Assembly: GCA_964412555.1 (NCBI GenBank)
Contig: CAYPPG010000143.1
Span: forward strand, 1-5,619
Direction of reading: 5' to 3'
DNA length: 5,619 bases
Source: CAYPPG01 sp964412555
GTDB lineage: Bacteria; Hinthialibacterota; Hinthialibacteria; Hinthialibacterales; Hinthialibacteraceae
Notes under the pieces: generated by a model
Seen by the model: only the letters and a program-made list of their open reading frames with translations
Told to the model about the DNA's origin: nothing
The model's database searches: none
Made by a program: the position numbers and the translations under genes
In this document: positions 1-5,619 of the stretch, piece after piece
How positions within the stretch are numbered: position 1 is the stretch's first letter
Layout of the letters: every line of letters begins with the position of its first letter

Positions 1-2
1 TA

Positions 3-2564
3 CCGGATGGACGTCTTGTTCTGAATTGTTCCGAGAGTCCGTATTTACTGGGATTTAATCCAACCACGCACCAATTCGAGTTGATCGATCATCCCTTGTC
101 TCGGCAATTGCGGCTCATCAAGAAATGCAAAGATGGAACTCTTTGGGTACGAACCAAGCATCCGGATGAAGAGAATTATCGTTTGGAAATATATGACGGA
201 GAGCGCTTTCAAGTGTTTGCCGATTTCAATCACCAGGGACGTGAAATTCAAATTCGTCATCTTTGTGAAACAACCAATGGAGATGTGTGGATTGGTGATT
301 TGTTGGGAATTGGACACTGTAAAAAAGAAGACAATTTTGAGTATGAATCCATCAACGGGTATCCCGGAAGCGGAACCCTGTACCTCTTGGAAAGAAACAA
401 CGGAGATCTCTGGGTAGGAGACCGAAACAAAATTTATCGATATGATGGAGCGCGATGGAGTGCCGTACTCACAGGGATCGATTCGGTTCGCAAGATGAAA
501 ATCTTGGAGGATCAAACAGTCTGGGTTGCATCGGATACGGGTATTTATATATACCGGAATAATTCATGGGTCAATCATAATGAAGAGGAAGGATTGCCCT
601 CGGAAATGATCTTTCACGTATTCGAAGATGGATTGAACCAAATTTGGGCGGGAACGACAAAAGGAATCAGCCTCTATCATCCGAATACCGACCGTTATGC
701 GCCGGAAACAACAATCTCCGATCGATACAACCTTAGGGAGACACCACCGCGCGGCAATGTCCAATTGGTTTTCTCCGGCGTGGATAAATGGAAATATACC
801 CGCCGGGAGCGCTTGTTGTTCTCCTATCGCTTGGATGAAGGGAACTGGTCTCCGTTTCTACCACAGACGCGTACATCGTATTCACACTTGACGCCTGGCA
901 GACATCGATTCGAAGTGCGGGCGATGGATCGCAATTGGAACATCGATCCGACTCCTGCCATTTTCGAATTCTCCGTTCTGTTGCCTTGGCATCACACGAC
1001 GGAATTTATTGCGGCTGCGAGTTGCAGTTCAATTTTAATCCTCTCTCTGATTGCCTATGCGGTTTCTCGAAATCTCAAGTTGGAAAAACTGGTTCGGCTA
1101 CGCACAAAAGATTTAGAAGTGATCAACCGATCATTGTCAAGTGAAATTGCGGAAAGGAAACTGGCCGAAGAAGCATTGGTCAACAGTGAACGGCTCTACC
1201 GGGAGGCCATCGAAGTCACAGATGCGGTGCCGTATTACAGAAATTACCGTACGAATACGTATGATTTTGTCGGAGATGAAATCCATACTTTGACAGGATA
1301 CACCCAAGAAGAATTTACCCCCCAGTTGTGGACAAAGATCATCTTGAAAACCATTCTTTTGGGCGATGTCGCCGGTTTATCTCATGATGAGGCACTTCTC
1401 AAAGCCAGGACGGAAGAAGGAACACGATGGCGGGCGGATTGCCTTATTCGAACTCGTTCAGGAGAAAAACGCTGGCTGGCGAATGCGAGTGTGGAAGTAC
1501 GGAACGAACAGGGAAGGTTAATCGGTTCACTAGGAACACTGCAAGATATCACCATGCGAAAATTGACCGAAAATGCATTGCGTGAGAGCGAGAAAAACAA
1601 TAAAGCGCTTTTGAACGCGATTCCGGACCTCATGGTGAGAATTCATAAAGATGGTACTTATTTAGATTGCAAATCGCCCCGCGATTTCAATCCGATCTTT
1701 TCCCCGAATGATTTAATTGGTAAAAAAGTGAATGAGGTTCTACCCCCGGATGTCTCCAAACAAGTCATGTTCCATTTACGAAAAACATTGATGACAGGCA
1801 AAACCGAGATTTTCGAATATTGTTTGAAAGCAAACGGACGCGAACGCGAATGTGAATCACGATTCGTAACCAGCGGAAACGATGAAGTACTCGCTATCGT
1901 ACGGGACATCACGGAAAGCAAACGTCTAGAAAAAGAAATCTTGAGAATCAGCGAAATCGAACGGCAACGCATCGGAGATGAATTACATGACGATCTTTGT
2001 CAAAATCTCACCGGTATCGCAATCCAGAGCAAAGTATTGGAAGAAAAACTCGCCTCCCTTCCCTTACCGGAAGAACCGAACATGGCAGAAATTACCAAGC
2101 AAATCAATAAAGCCATCAGCAAGACTCGTATCCTGGCAAAAGGGCTTCATCCTATCAACTTAGAAAGTGATGGCCTACCGGCATCCTTGGGCGAAATGGC
2201 CTCCAATGCTGAACATCTTTTTGGAATTGTGTGCCGATTTCATTATGATCGGTCTCTTCCGATCATAGACAACACAAAAGGCATGCATCTGTATCGGATT
2301 GCACAGGAAGCGCTGAATAACGCTATAAAGCATGGACATGCAAAAAACGTCGATATCACTCTCACGTCACAGGATCACCGAATCAGTTTAACAGTAAAAG
2401 ACGACGGAATTGGAATTCCGGAAGAACTGGAAAAAAGTAACGGGATGGGGTTGCGGATTATGAGATACCGCGCAGGGATGATCGGCGCCACAATCGATAT
2501 TCATCGTGAACCAAATGGAGGTACTCTTGTCATCTGTTTTTTTGATGAGGGACCTTATGAATGA
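3..2564 (+). CDS. Propeller-type sensor histidine kinase, NarL-type core (5' partial)
   Basis: This is the C-terminal 853 residues of a membrane sensor kinase that autophosphorylates and passes phosphate to the adjacent regulator. The frame is open to the window edge, so the TTG at 81 is only an internal codon. Numbering from base 3, blade-like repeats with a conserved Trp (W48, W96, W137, W174, W215, about 40 residues apart, in contexts such as NGDVWIGD) mark a Reg_prop beta-propeller. A Y_Y_Y-type domain follows (about 252-328), then one membrane helix (about 335-356), a short coiled coil, and two PAS domains (about 395-520 and 526-640, each ending in a DIT motif). The HisKA_3 phosphoacceptor is H662 in ELHDDLCQN. 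The HATPase_c domain shows an N box (EALNNAIKHG, N772/N773), a G1 box (DDGIGI, 800-805) and a G2 box (GMG, 814-816). All key catalytic residues are present. By family analogy the propeller is periplasmic and the PAS and kinase parts are cytoplasmic. The ligand is unknown. The next gene, starting 18 bases after the stop, is its likely partner. Confidence 0.93.
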   Translation, partial: PDGRLVLNCSESPYLLGFNPTTHQFELIDHPLSRQLRLIKKCKDGTLWVRTKHPDEENYRLEIYDGERFQVFADFNHQGREIQIRHLCETTNGDVWIGDLLGIGHCKKEDNFEYESINGYPGSGTLYLLERNNGDLWVGDRNKIYRYDGARWSAVLTGIDSVRKMKILEDQTVWVASDTGIYIYRNNSWVNHNEEEGLPSEMIFHVFEDGLNQIWAGTTKGISLYHPNTDRYAPETTISDRYNLRETPPRGNVQLVFSGVDKWKYTRRERLLFSYRLDEGNWSPFLPQTRTSYSHLTPGRHRFEVRAMDRNWNIDPTPAIFEFSVLLPWHHTTEFIAAASCSSILILSLIAYAVSRNLKLEKLVRLRTKDLEVINRSLSSEIAERKLAEEALVNSERLYREAIEVTDAVPYYRNYRTNTYDFVGDEIHTLTGYTQEEFTPQLWTKIILKTILLGDVAGLSHDEALLKARTEEGTRWRADCLIRTRSGEKRWLANASVEVRNEQGRLIGSLGTLQDITMRKLTENALRESEKNNKALLNAIPDLMVRIHKDGTYLDCKSPRDFNPIFSPNDLIGKKVNEVLPPDVSKQVMFHLRKTLMTGKTEIFEYCLKANGRERECESRFVTSGNDEVLAIVRDITESKRLEKEILRISEIERQRIGDELHDDLCQNLTGIAIQSKVLEEKLASLPLPEEPNMAEITKQINKAISKTRILAKGLHPINLESDGLPASLGEMASNAEHLFGIVCRFHYDRSLPIIDNTKGMHLYRIAQEALNNAIKHGHAKNVDITLTSQDHRISLTVKDDGIGIPEELEKSNGMGLRIMRYRAGMIGATIDIHREPNGGTLVICFFDEGPYE

Positions 2565-2570
2565 AAAAGA

Positions 2571-2576
2571 AGGGAG
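2571..2576 (+). promoter_or_regulatory. Ribosome binding site of the response regulator
   Basis: AGGGAG lies 6 bases before the ATG at 2583 and only 3 before the in-frame GTG at 2580. This spacing favours the ATG. A second, near-consensus Shine-Dalgarno sequence, AAGGAGGTGA, lies inside the gene at 2590-2599 but has no standard in-frame start codon at a suitable distance. Confidence 0.6.
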
Positions 2577-2582
2577 ACGGTG

Positions 2583-3257
2583 ATGCAACAAGGAGGTGAA
2601 AGAAAGAAAATCTGTGTTTTCGTCGTTGACGACCATCCTATTGTCCGTCAGGGATTGACTCTTTTATTCAATCAAACAGCGGATATGAAAGTATGCGGGG
2701 AAGCGGAAGATGCCAACCAAGCCTTGCAGCAAATCGCATGCTGCAGGCCGGATGTAGCCATCATCGATATAACACTAAAAGACAGCAACGGTCTCGATTT
2801 GATCAAAGATTTAAAACTTCGATATTCCTATTTACCGATTTTAGTGCTTTCTGTACATGATGAGTCAATCTATTCGGAACGTGCATTGCACGCCGGTGCG
2901 AGAGGCTACATCATGAAAGAAGAATTGACGGATCAAGTTGTGGAAGCAGTCCGGCAGATTGCCAATGGAAAAATCTATTTGAGCGCGAAAATGTCCGAAC
3001 GAATGCTGGACAAATTGGCCAGTGGCTCCGGTTCAATCGAAGAATCACCGATTTCCCGCTTGAGCGACCGGGAACTAGCTGTTTTTCAGTTAATAGGCCA
3101 AGGTTTGAAAACGCATGAAATCGCCGAGCAACTCCACCTCAGTCCCAAAACCGTCCAATCCTACCGCTCCCGCCTCAAGGATAAATTGAATCTGGAAAGT
3201 TCCTCCGAATTGCTGCAATACGCTTTTCACTATGCTCAGGAAGAAAGTCTTCAATAG
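2583..3257 (+). CDS. NarL/FixJ-family response regulator (REC + LuxR-type HTH)
   Basis: This 224-residue cytoplasmic transcription factor should be activated by phosphotransfer from the upstream kinase. The receiver domain spans about residues 9-125. It has the acidic pair D16-D17 in VVDDHPIV, the phosphoacceptor D62 in AIIDITL, the switch Ser S90 in LVLSVHDE, and the conserved K112 in GYIMKEE. A linker leads to a C-terminal LuxR-type helix-turn-helix beginning LSDRELAVFQLIGQG, with the recognition region LSPKTVQSYRSRLKDKL. Length and order are standard for the NarL/FixJ/DegU family, which matches the HisKA_3 kinase class next to it. The ATG at 2583 was chosen over the GTG at 2580 because of ribosome binding site spacing; the difference is one residue. 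The gene lies 18 bases after the kinase stop, so co-transcription and probably coupled translation are expected. It is in the same frame as the kinase, with a single TGA between them. Its targets are not visible from sequence. Confidence 0.95.
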   Translation: MQQGGERKKICVFVVDDHPIVRQGLTLLFNQTADMKVCGEAEDANQALQQIACCRPDVAIIDITLKDSNGLDLIKDLKLRYSYLPILVLSVHDESIYSERALHAGARGYIMKEELTDQVVEAVRQIANGKIYLSAKMSERMLDKLASGSGSIEESPISRLSDRELAVFQLIGQGLKTHEIAEQLHLSPKTVQSYRSRLKDKLNLESSSELLQYAFHYAQEESLQ

Positions 3258-3294
3258 TTGTTTATTGATTCCCACAGATTGACAGCCAATCACG

Positions 3295-3313
3295 TGTAGG
3301 CAATTCACCTACA
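3295..3313. repeat. Inverted repeat TGTAGG-N7-CCTACA
   Basis: The six-base arms at 3295-3300 and 3308-3313 are perfect inverted copies around a 7-base centre, CAATTCA, which contains the self-complementary AATT. It starts 37 bases after the regulator stop and 10 bases after a perfect TTGACA hexamer at 3279-3284. The symmetry would suit a dimeric protein binding site or a weak hairpin. No U tract follows, so a terminator is unlikely. The function is unknown. Confidence 0.4.
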
Positions 3314-3439
3314 TTGCTATAGGCATTTTACGCACAACAAAATAGGACAAAACCTGATAGACAAGATAGTTTCCCTTCTGTTAGATTACCATTAAATAAA
3401 AAAAATTGTTTTTTGAATCGCTCAATATTGCTATATGCA
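3313..3439 (+). repeat. Direct repeat pair ATTGCTATAKGCA
   Basis: The two copies are at 3313-3325 (ATTGCTATAGGCA) and 3427-3439 (ATTGCTATATGCA). They match at 12 of 13 bases and start 114 bases apart in the same orientation. Each contains TGCTATA, which resembles an extended -10 promoter element (TGnTATA). They could be two promoter -10 regions, two protein binding sites, or traces of an old local duplication. No strong -35 sits at the right distance from either. Confidence 0.35.
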
Positions 3440-3452
3440 GAGTAAGAAGTAT

Positions 3453-3534
3453 GCGGCTCAAGACTGGAGCGCCGCGATACGATGAAAGCGATTTTGTTCG
3501 TTTCGTTCACGCTGCGGTGCTCCGTCGGAGCCGC
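3453..3534. repeat. Paired inverted hairpin element, REP-doublet/REPIN-like
   Basis: Two GC-rich imperfect palindromes face each other in otherwise AT-rich DNA. The left one (3453-3475) folds as GCGG-CTC / GAG-CG-CCGC with a 7-base loop and a CG bulge. The right one (3514-3534) folds as GCGG-TG-CTCC / GGAG-CCGC with a GTC loop and a TG bulge. The right hairpin is nearly the reverse complement of the left. The whole unit can therefore also fold as one long stem: 3453-3459 with 3528-3534, 3462-3464 with 3524-3526, and 3466-3476 with 3513-3523. That is about 21 pairs including two G-U, with a loop of roughly 36 bases. Two bulged hairpins in inverted order, each with GCGG/CCGC ends, is the design of REP doublets (BIMEs/REPINs). 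Family membership cannot be shown from a single copy. It could instead be a structured leader RNA of the downstream gene. Confidence 0.5.
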
Positions 3535-3608
3535 CCCGAATAAAAAAATGCTAAACACAATAGATTGATAAGGAAAGCGATCTCACCAACACACATAAGA
3601 AACAAGTA

Positions 3609-3625
3609 TGCAACCCCTTGTTGCA
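3609..3625 (+). promoter_or_regulatory. Small leader hairpin before the secreted-protein gene
   Basis: TGCAAC (3609-3614) and GTTGCA (3620-3625) form a perfect six-pair stem around a five-base loop, CCCTT. It ends 15 bases before the ribosome binding site at 3641. In the transcript it would sit in the 5' leader, where it could stabilise the mRNA or affect translation. No further evidence of function. Confidence 0.3.
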
Positions 3626-3640
3626 CATTTTATATTATAC

Positions 3641-3646
3641 GGGAGG
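3641..3646 (+). promoter_or_regulatory. Ribosome binding site that sets the start of the secreted protein
   Basis: GGGAGG lies 9 bases before the ATG at 3656. An in-frame ATG at 3608 would add 16 residues in front of the signal peptide and has no comparable ribosome binding site. The start at 3656 is therefore preferred. Confidence 0.75.
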
Positions 3647-3655
3647 TATAGTATT

Positions 3656-4888
3656 ATGAAAAAGTACCAATTCACATTTGTCGCTCTGTCCGTTGTTGCT
3701 CTTTTCGCAACGGCAGTGTCCGCCCAGACGGTTTTTGTCTTTCAGGAGGGATTAAACGGGTATGAAGGTACGTCCGATACATCTTATTGGCCGGATGATC
3801 CATTGGATATTGCGGGGGATAACACCACCTTCGAATGGGACACTAGTTCACTGGCCTACGGATTGATTCATTTCGATGATGTTATCGGAAGCGGATCGGG
3901 GCAAGTGCCACCCGATAGTACCCTCATAAGCGCGATTTTGACTCTGACCTGTTCCGGATCAGGAAGTGAAACTGAAATCGCAACCTTGCATAACTTGTTG
4001 AAACCGTTTAATGAAGATGAGGATTTCCTAGCTTTTACAATGAATTATGACATGGTTCCCGGCGATGATTATGCGGAGGATGTCATTGCTGAAATTCCCG
4101 GTCCCTCTAGTGGTGATAATATCGATCTCGATGTTACGAGTAGTGTCGCTGCCTGGCTCGAAGGAGAGCCGAACTATGGTTGGATTGTTGTACCGGGCGG
4201 TAGCGATGGAGTCGACATTCAATCGTCGGAAGCTTCAGGATCGACAATTCCTACATTGACCGTGGATACACCGATCGGAGTATTCACCTTCCAAGACGGA
4301 TTGGATGGGTATGATGGCACCATGGATACTTGGCTCAATACGGGTAATGGTGTAGCGGATGTCTTTGGAGAAAATACCCGCTTTGAATGGGATGGTGACG
4401 ATAATGGTGGATCCAACTTCGGCCTTTTGCGGTTCGACAATATTATCGGAACCGGTTCAGGACAAATTCCACCGGGAACGACGATTAACAGCGCAATGAT
4501 CTCTCTTTCGATTGTCGATGGTGGGGATACTGCCGAACTCCATGAAATTCTTCCTGGAGAGGGAGATGAATCCACCGATTTTGATAATTCCACTACAACC
4601 ATGCTGGATTGGGGAGATGGATTTGAACCTATTTATGGAGTTCATTTTGCAGAAGACATTGTCGCGGAGGTTCCAGGAGACACTGGGAATGTCGAAGTGG
4701 ATGTCACATCGACAATTGCGGGATATGCGAGCGGTGATAAACCCAATACGGGCTGGATCTTTTATCCTACCGGCGGCGGTGGAGTGGAAGTCGTTGCCAG
4801 TGAAGGGGCCTCGGGTGACTCCGGTCCTCCCAAGTTGACGATAACCATTGAAGGCGAAGTCGACGTTCAGCACTTCTCCATTTATTGA
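3656..4888 (+). CDS. Secreted protein with two tandem DNRLRE-like domains
   Basis: This 410-residue exported acidic protein opens with a classic Sec signal peptide: MKKYQF, a hydrophobic core, and a likely cut after VSA at residues 23/24. The mature part is two homologous units, about residues 26-203 and 209-400. Both carry, in order, VFxFQ(E/D)GL(N/D)GY(E/D)GT, NTxFEWD, FDxxIGxGSGQxPP, an (H/D)xAED(I/V)(I/V)AE(I/V)PG-like segment, a DVTS segment, and GWIxxP. This order and the beta-rich, Asp/Gly-rich composition fit the DNRLRE family (related to CBM96). Members occur in extracellular and cell-surface proteins, and some bind polysaccharide. Binding here is an inference; no catalytic motif is visible. 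There is no LPXTG, PEP-CTERM or C-terminal membrane helix, and the protein ends in a short tail, VDVQHFSIY. A strong terminator follows, so it is probably the last or only gene of its transcript. Co-regulation by the upstream two-component pair is possible but unproven. Confidence 0.85.
   Translation: MKKYQFTFVALSVVALFATAVSAQTVFVFQEGLNGYEGTSDTSYWPDDPLDIAGDNTTFEWDTSSLAYGLIHFDDVIGSGSGQVPPDSTLISAILTLTCSGSGSETEIATLHNLLKPFNEDEDFLAFTMNYDMVPGDDYAEDVIAEIPGPSSGDNIDLDVTSSVAAWLEGEPNYGWIVVPGGSDGVDIQSSEASGSTIPTLTVDTPIGVFTFQDGLDGYDGTMDTWLNTGNGVADVFGENTRFEWDGDDNGGSNFGLLRFDNIIGTGSGQIPPGTTINSAMISLSIVDGGDTAELHEILPGEGDESTDFDNSTTTMLDWGDGFEPIYGVHFAEDIVAEVPGDTGNVEVDVTSTIAGYASGDKPNTGWIFYPTGGGGVEVVASEGASGDSGPPKLTITIEGEVDVQHFSIY
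3731..4855 (+). repeat. Internal tandem domain duplication in the secreted protein
   Basis: Unit 1 starts at 3731 (VFVFQEGLNGYEGT) and unit 2 at 4280 (VFTFQDGLDGYDGT), an offset of 183 residues. The protein similarity is clear, while the DNA has diverged strongly. The best DNA match is around the IGxGSGQxPP motif. This indicates an old duplication rather than a recent one. Confidence 0.75.
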
Positions 4889-4898
4889 TAAGTCCTTC

Positions 4899-4944
4899 GA
4901 AAAGGAGAGTTCTAAACCAACAGAACTCTCCTTTTCCTTCTTCT
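4899..4944 (+). terminator. Intrinsic terminator after the secreted-protein gene
   Basis: A perfect 15-pair stem joins 4899-4913 to 4922-4936 around the 8-base loop AAACCAAC. The core arms are GGAGAGTTCT and AGAACTCTCC. The 3' arm runs into a pyrimidine tract (TTTTCCTTCTTCT), and the 5' arm is preceded by AAAA, so it may work in both directions. It begins 10 bases after the stop at 4888. It should largely insulate the pilin gene from upstream transcription. Confidence 0.88.
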
Positions 4945-4981
4945 AGAAACATGTCAATTTTTATACAAAAATATTCATTTT

Positions 4982-4985
4982 AGGA
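4982..4985 (+). promoter_or_regulatory. Ribosome binding site deciding the pilin start
   Basis: AGGA lies 10 bases before the ATG at 4996 and only 1 base before the in-frame GTG at 4987. The ATG is preferred, and it gives a typical short prepilin leader of seven residues. The AT-rich stretch 4945-4981 between the terminator and this site must hold the promoter, but no well-spaced hexamer pair stands out. Confidence 0.5.
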
Positions 4986-4995
4986 TGTGATAAAT

Positions 4996-5580
4996 ATGAA
5001 CAAAAACCAGCATGCTTTCACTCTTATCGAACTATTGATCGTCGTGGCGATCATCGGCATCTTGGCTGCCATTGCGGTTCCGAATTTTTTGAATGCACAA
5101 ATGCGTGCTAAAATCAGCCGCTGTCAGGCTGACATGAAGGCAGTTTCGACTGCATTGGAACAATATTATCTGGACTGTAACTCGTACGTTGAAGATCATG
5201 ATTGGCCGAGTGGTGGAATGGATGAAAGAGGTTTATTCCGATTAACAACACCGGTTGCATATATGAGTGCACTCCCCCTCGATCCCTTTCCCTCCTCACA
5301 AGTCCGAAACTGGTCAGAAGAGAATCCCAATTTTGAATTCGGATCGGGAAATGCAACCCGAGCAGGTATCCAATGGCCGGCCCAAGCGTACCTTATCATT
5401 TCTCCGGGTCCGGATTTGGACGAACAAGTGAGCGGGAATGATGGATTTCCCTTCGGAACCACTATTTATAGTTATGATTCAAGCAATGGATTGGATAGTA
5501 CGGGTGACATTGTGCGTATGGGGGGGCAATATAGTGCAGGACGCATCATGGTGGATGGAAAGTTTGTCGCGGGTGGATGA
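4996..5580 (+). CDS. Type IV prepilin / type II pseudopilin-like protein
   Basis: This 194-residue protein has a class III signal. The leader MNKNQHA is followed by FTLIELLIVVAIIGILAAIA, with the cut expected between A7 and F8 and the conserved mature Glu5 at E12. Residue -1 is Ala instead of the usual Gly, a known but less common variant. The hydrophobic helix (about 8-28) anchors the protein in the inner membrane until it is assembled into a pilus or pseudopilus. An amphipathic helix continues to about residue 60 (PNFLNAQMRAK...ADMKAVSTALEQYYLD). The globular part is Gly/Ser/Pro-rich with no domain I can name. C43 and C61 are 18 residues apart, in the helix and just after it. The length is somewhat above typical GspG (about 140-150) and fits the large family of orphan prepilin-like proteins in PVC-type and candidate-phylum genomes. 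No pilus assembly gene is in view, so pilus versus secretion role is undecided. Confidence 0.88.
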   Translation: MNKNQHAFTLIELLIVVAIIGILAAIAVPNFLNAQMRAKISRCQADMKAVSTALEQYYLDCNSYVEDHDWPSGGMDERGLFRLTTPVAYMSALPLDPFPSSQVRNWSEENPNFEFGSGNATRAGIQWPAQAYLIISPGPDLDEQVSGNDGFPFGTTIYSYDSSNGLDSTGDIVRMGGQYSAGRIMVDGKFVAGG

Positions 5581-5590
5581 TTTTTCCTTT

Positions 5591-5619
5591 CATAGTTCCT
5601 CGTATTCTTGGAACTGATG
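5591..5619 (+). other. Hairpin at the window edge, possible terminator
   Basis: AGTTCC (5594-5599) pairs with GGAACT (5610-5615) around a 10-base loop. CAT (5591-5593) and ATG (5617-5619) can extend the stem across one bulged G. It starts 10 bases after the pilin stop, where a terminator would be expected. A U tract, if present, lies beyond the window. The final ATG could alternatively start another gene, but it has no good ribosome binding site. Confidence 0.35.

Larger units (their letters stand above)
3258..3655. other. Intergenic region without a convincing gene
   Basis: About 400 AT-rich bases separate the regulator from the secreted-protein gene. The only frame of any length is a minus-strand frame at 3328-3558. 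It has no recognisable domain and runs across a hairpin-rich element, so it was not called. The stretch holds a TGTAGG/CCTACA inverted repeat, two copies of ATTGCTATAKGCA, a GC-rich paired-hairpin element, and a leader hairpin (listed separately). It should also contain the promoter of the secreted-protein gene, but no -35/-10 pair with good spacing was found. A perfect TTGACA at 3279-3284 has no matching -10. No clear U-tailed terminator follows the regulator. Confidence 0.7.

Noticed and set aside
81..83. TTG at 81 as the start of the kinase
   Set aside because: The frame is open to the window edge and the residues before it continue the propeller-like sequence. There is no ribosome binding site in front.
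2562..2582. Possible kinase-regulator fusion by recoding of the TGA at 2562-2564
   Set aside because: The two genes share a frame with no other stop between them. However, TGA also ends the secreted-protein and pilin genes at sensible points, and the regulator has its own ribosome binding site. An ordinary stop is the simple reading.
3328..3558. Minus-strand open frame of 76 codons in the intergenic region
   Set aside because: It has no recognisable domain and no supporting context, and it runs across the paired-hairpin element. It is best explained as a chance frame.
3631..3638. TATATTAT as a -10 promoter element for the secreted-protein gene
   Set aside because: Transcription would start at or after the ribosome binding site at 3641, and no -35 lies at 16-18 bases upstream.
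3608..3655. Upstream ATG at 3608 as the start of the secreted protein
   Set aside because: It would place 16 extra residues before a textbook signal peptide and lacks a good ribosome binding site. The ATG at 3656 has GGGAGG at 9 bases.
4219..4873. Minus-strand open frames opposite the secreted-protein gene
   Set aside because: They are shadows of a well-supported coding frame. They have no ribosome binding sites or recognisable domains.

Overview
The window looks like bacterial chromosome of roughly mid-40s % GC by eye, with tightly packed genes on the + strand and one AT-rich intergenic stretch of about 400 bases. The organism cannot be named from this sequence. A type IV prepilin/pseudopilin-like gene and a Sec-exported protein imply secretion beyond the inner membrane. 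The pilin's helix sequence (PNFLNAQMRAKISRCQADMK) and the DNRLRE-like secreted protein resemble proteins I associate with PVC-group bacteria and neighbouring candidate phyla (Hydrogenedentota, Omnitrophota, Sumerlaeota type). That placement is an inference from recall, not a search result.

Layout. (1) Bases 3-2564 hold the 3' part of a large sensor histidine kinase; its 5' end lies outside the window. It has a Reg_prop beta-propeller, a Y_Y_Y domain, a membrane helix, two PAS domains, and a NarL-type HisKA_3/HATPase_c core. (2) Bases 2583-3257 hold a NarL/FixJ-family response regulator, 18 bases downstream and in the same operon. (3) Bases 3258-3655 carry no convincing gene. They contain a TGTAGG/CCTACA inverted repeat, a 13-base direct repeat, a GC-rich paired-hairpin element resembling a REP doublet (REPIN/BIME-like), and a small leader hairpin. 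(4) Bases 3656-4888 hold a Sec-exported acidic protein made of two tandem DNRLRE-like beta domains. (5) Bases 4899-4944 form a strong intrinsic terminator. (6) Bases 4996-5580 hold a type IV prepilin/type II pseudopilin-like protein. The last 39 bases hold a hairpin cut by the window edge.

How the genes may work together. The kinase and regulator form a classical two-component pair: an extracytoplasmic or ligand-responsive propeller kinase signals to a DNA-binding regulator. The two downstream genes both encode exported, surface-type products. They may be targets of the pair, but no operator was identified to support this, and the terminator separates them from each other. No CRISPR array, tRNA, rRNA, transposase or clearly new multi-gene system is visible. 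The least explained structure is the paired-hairpin element at 3453-3534.
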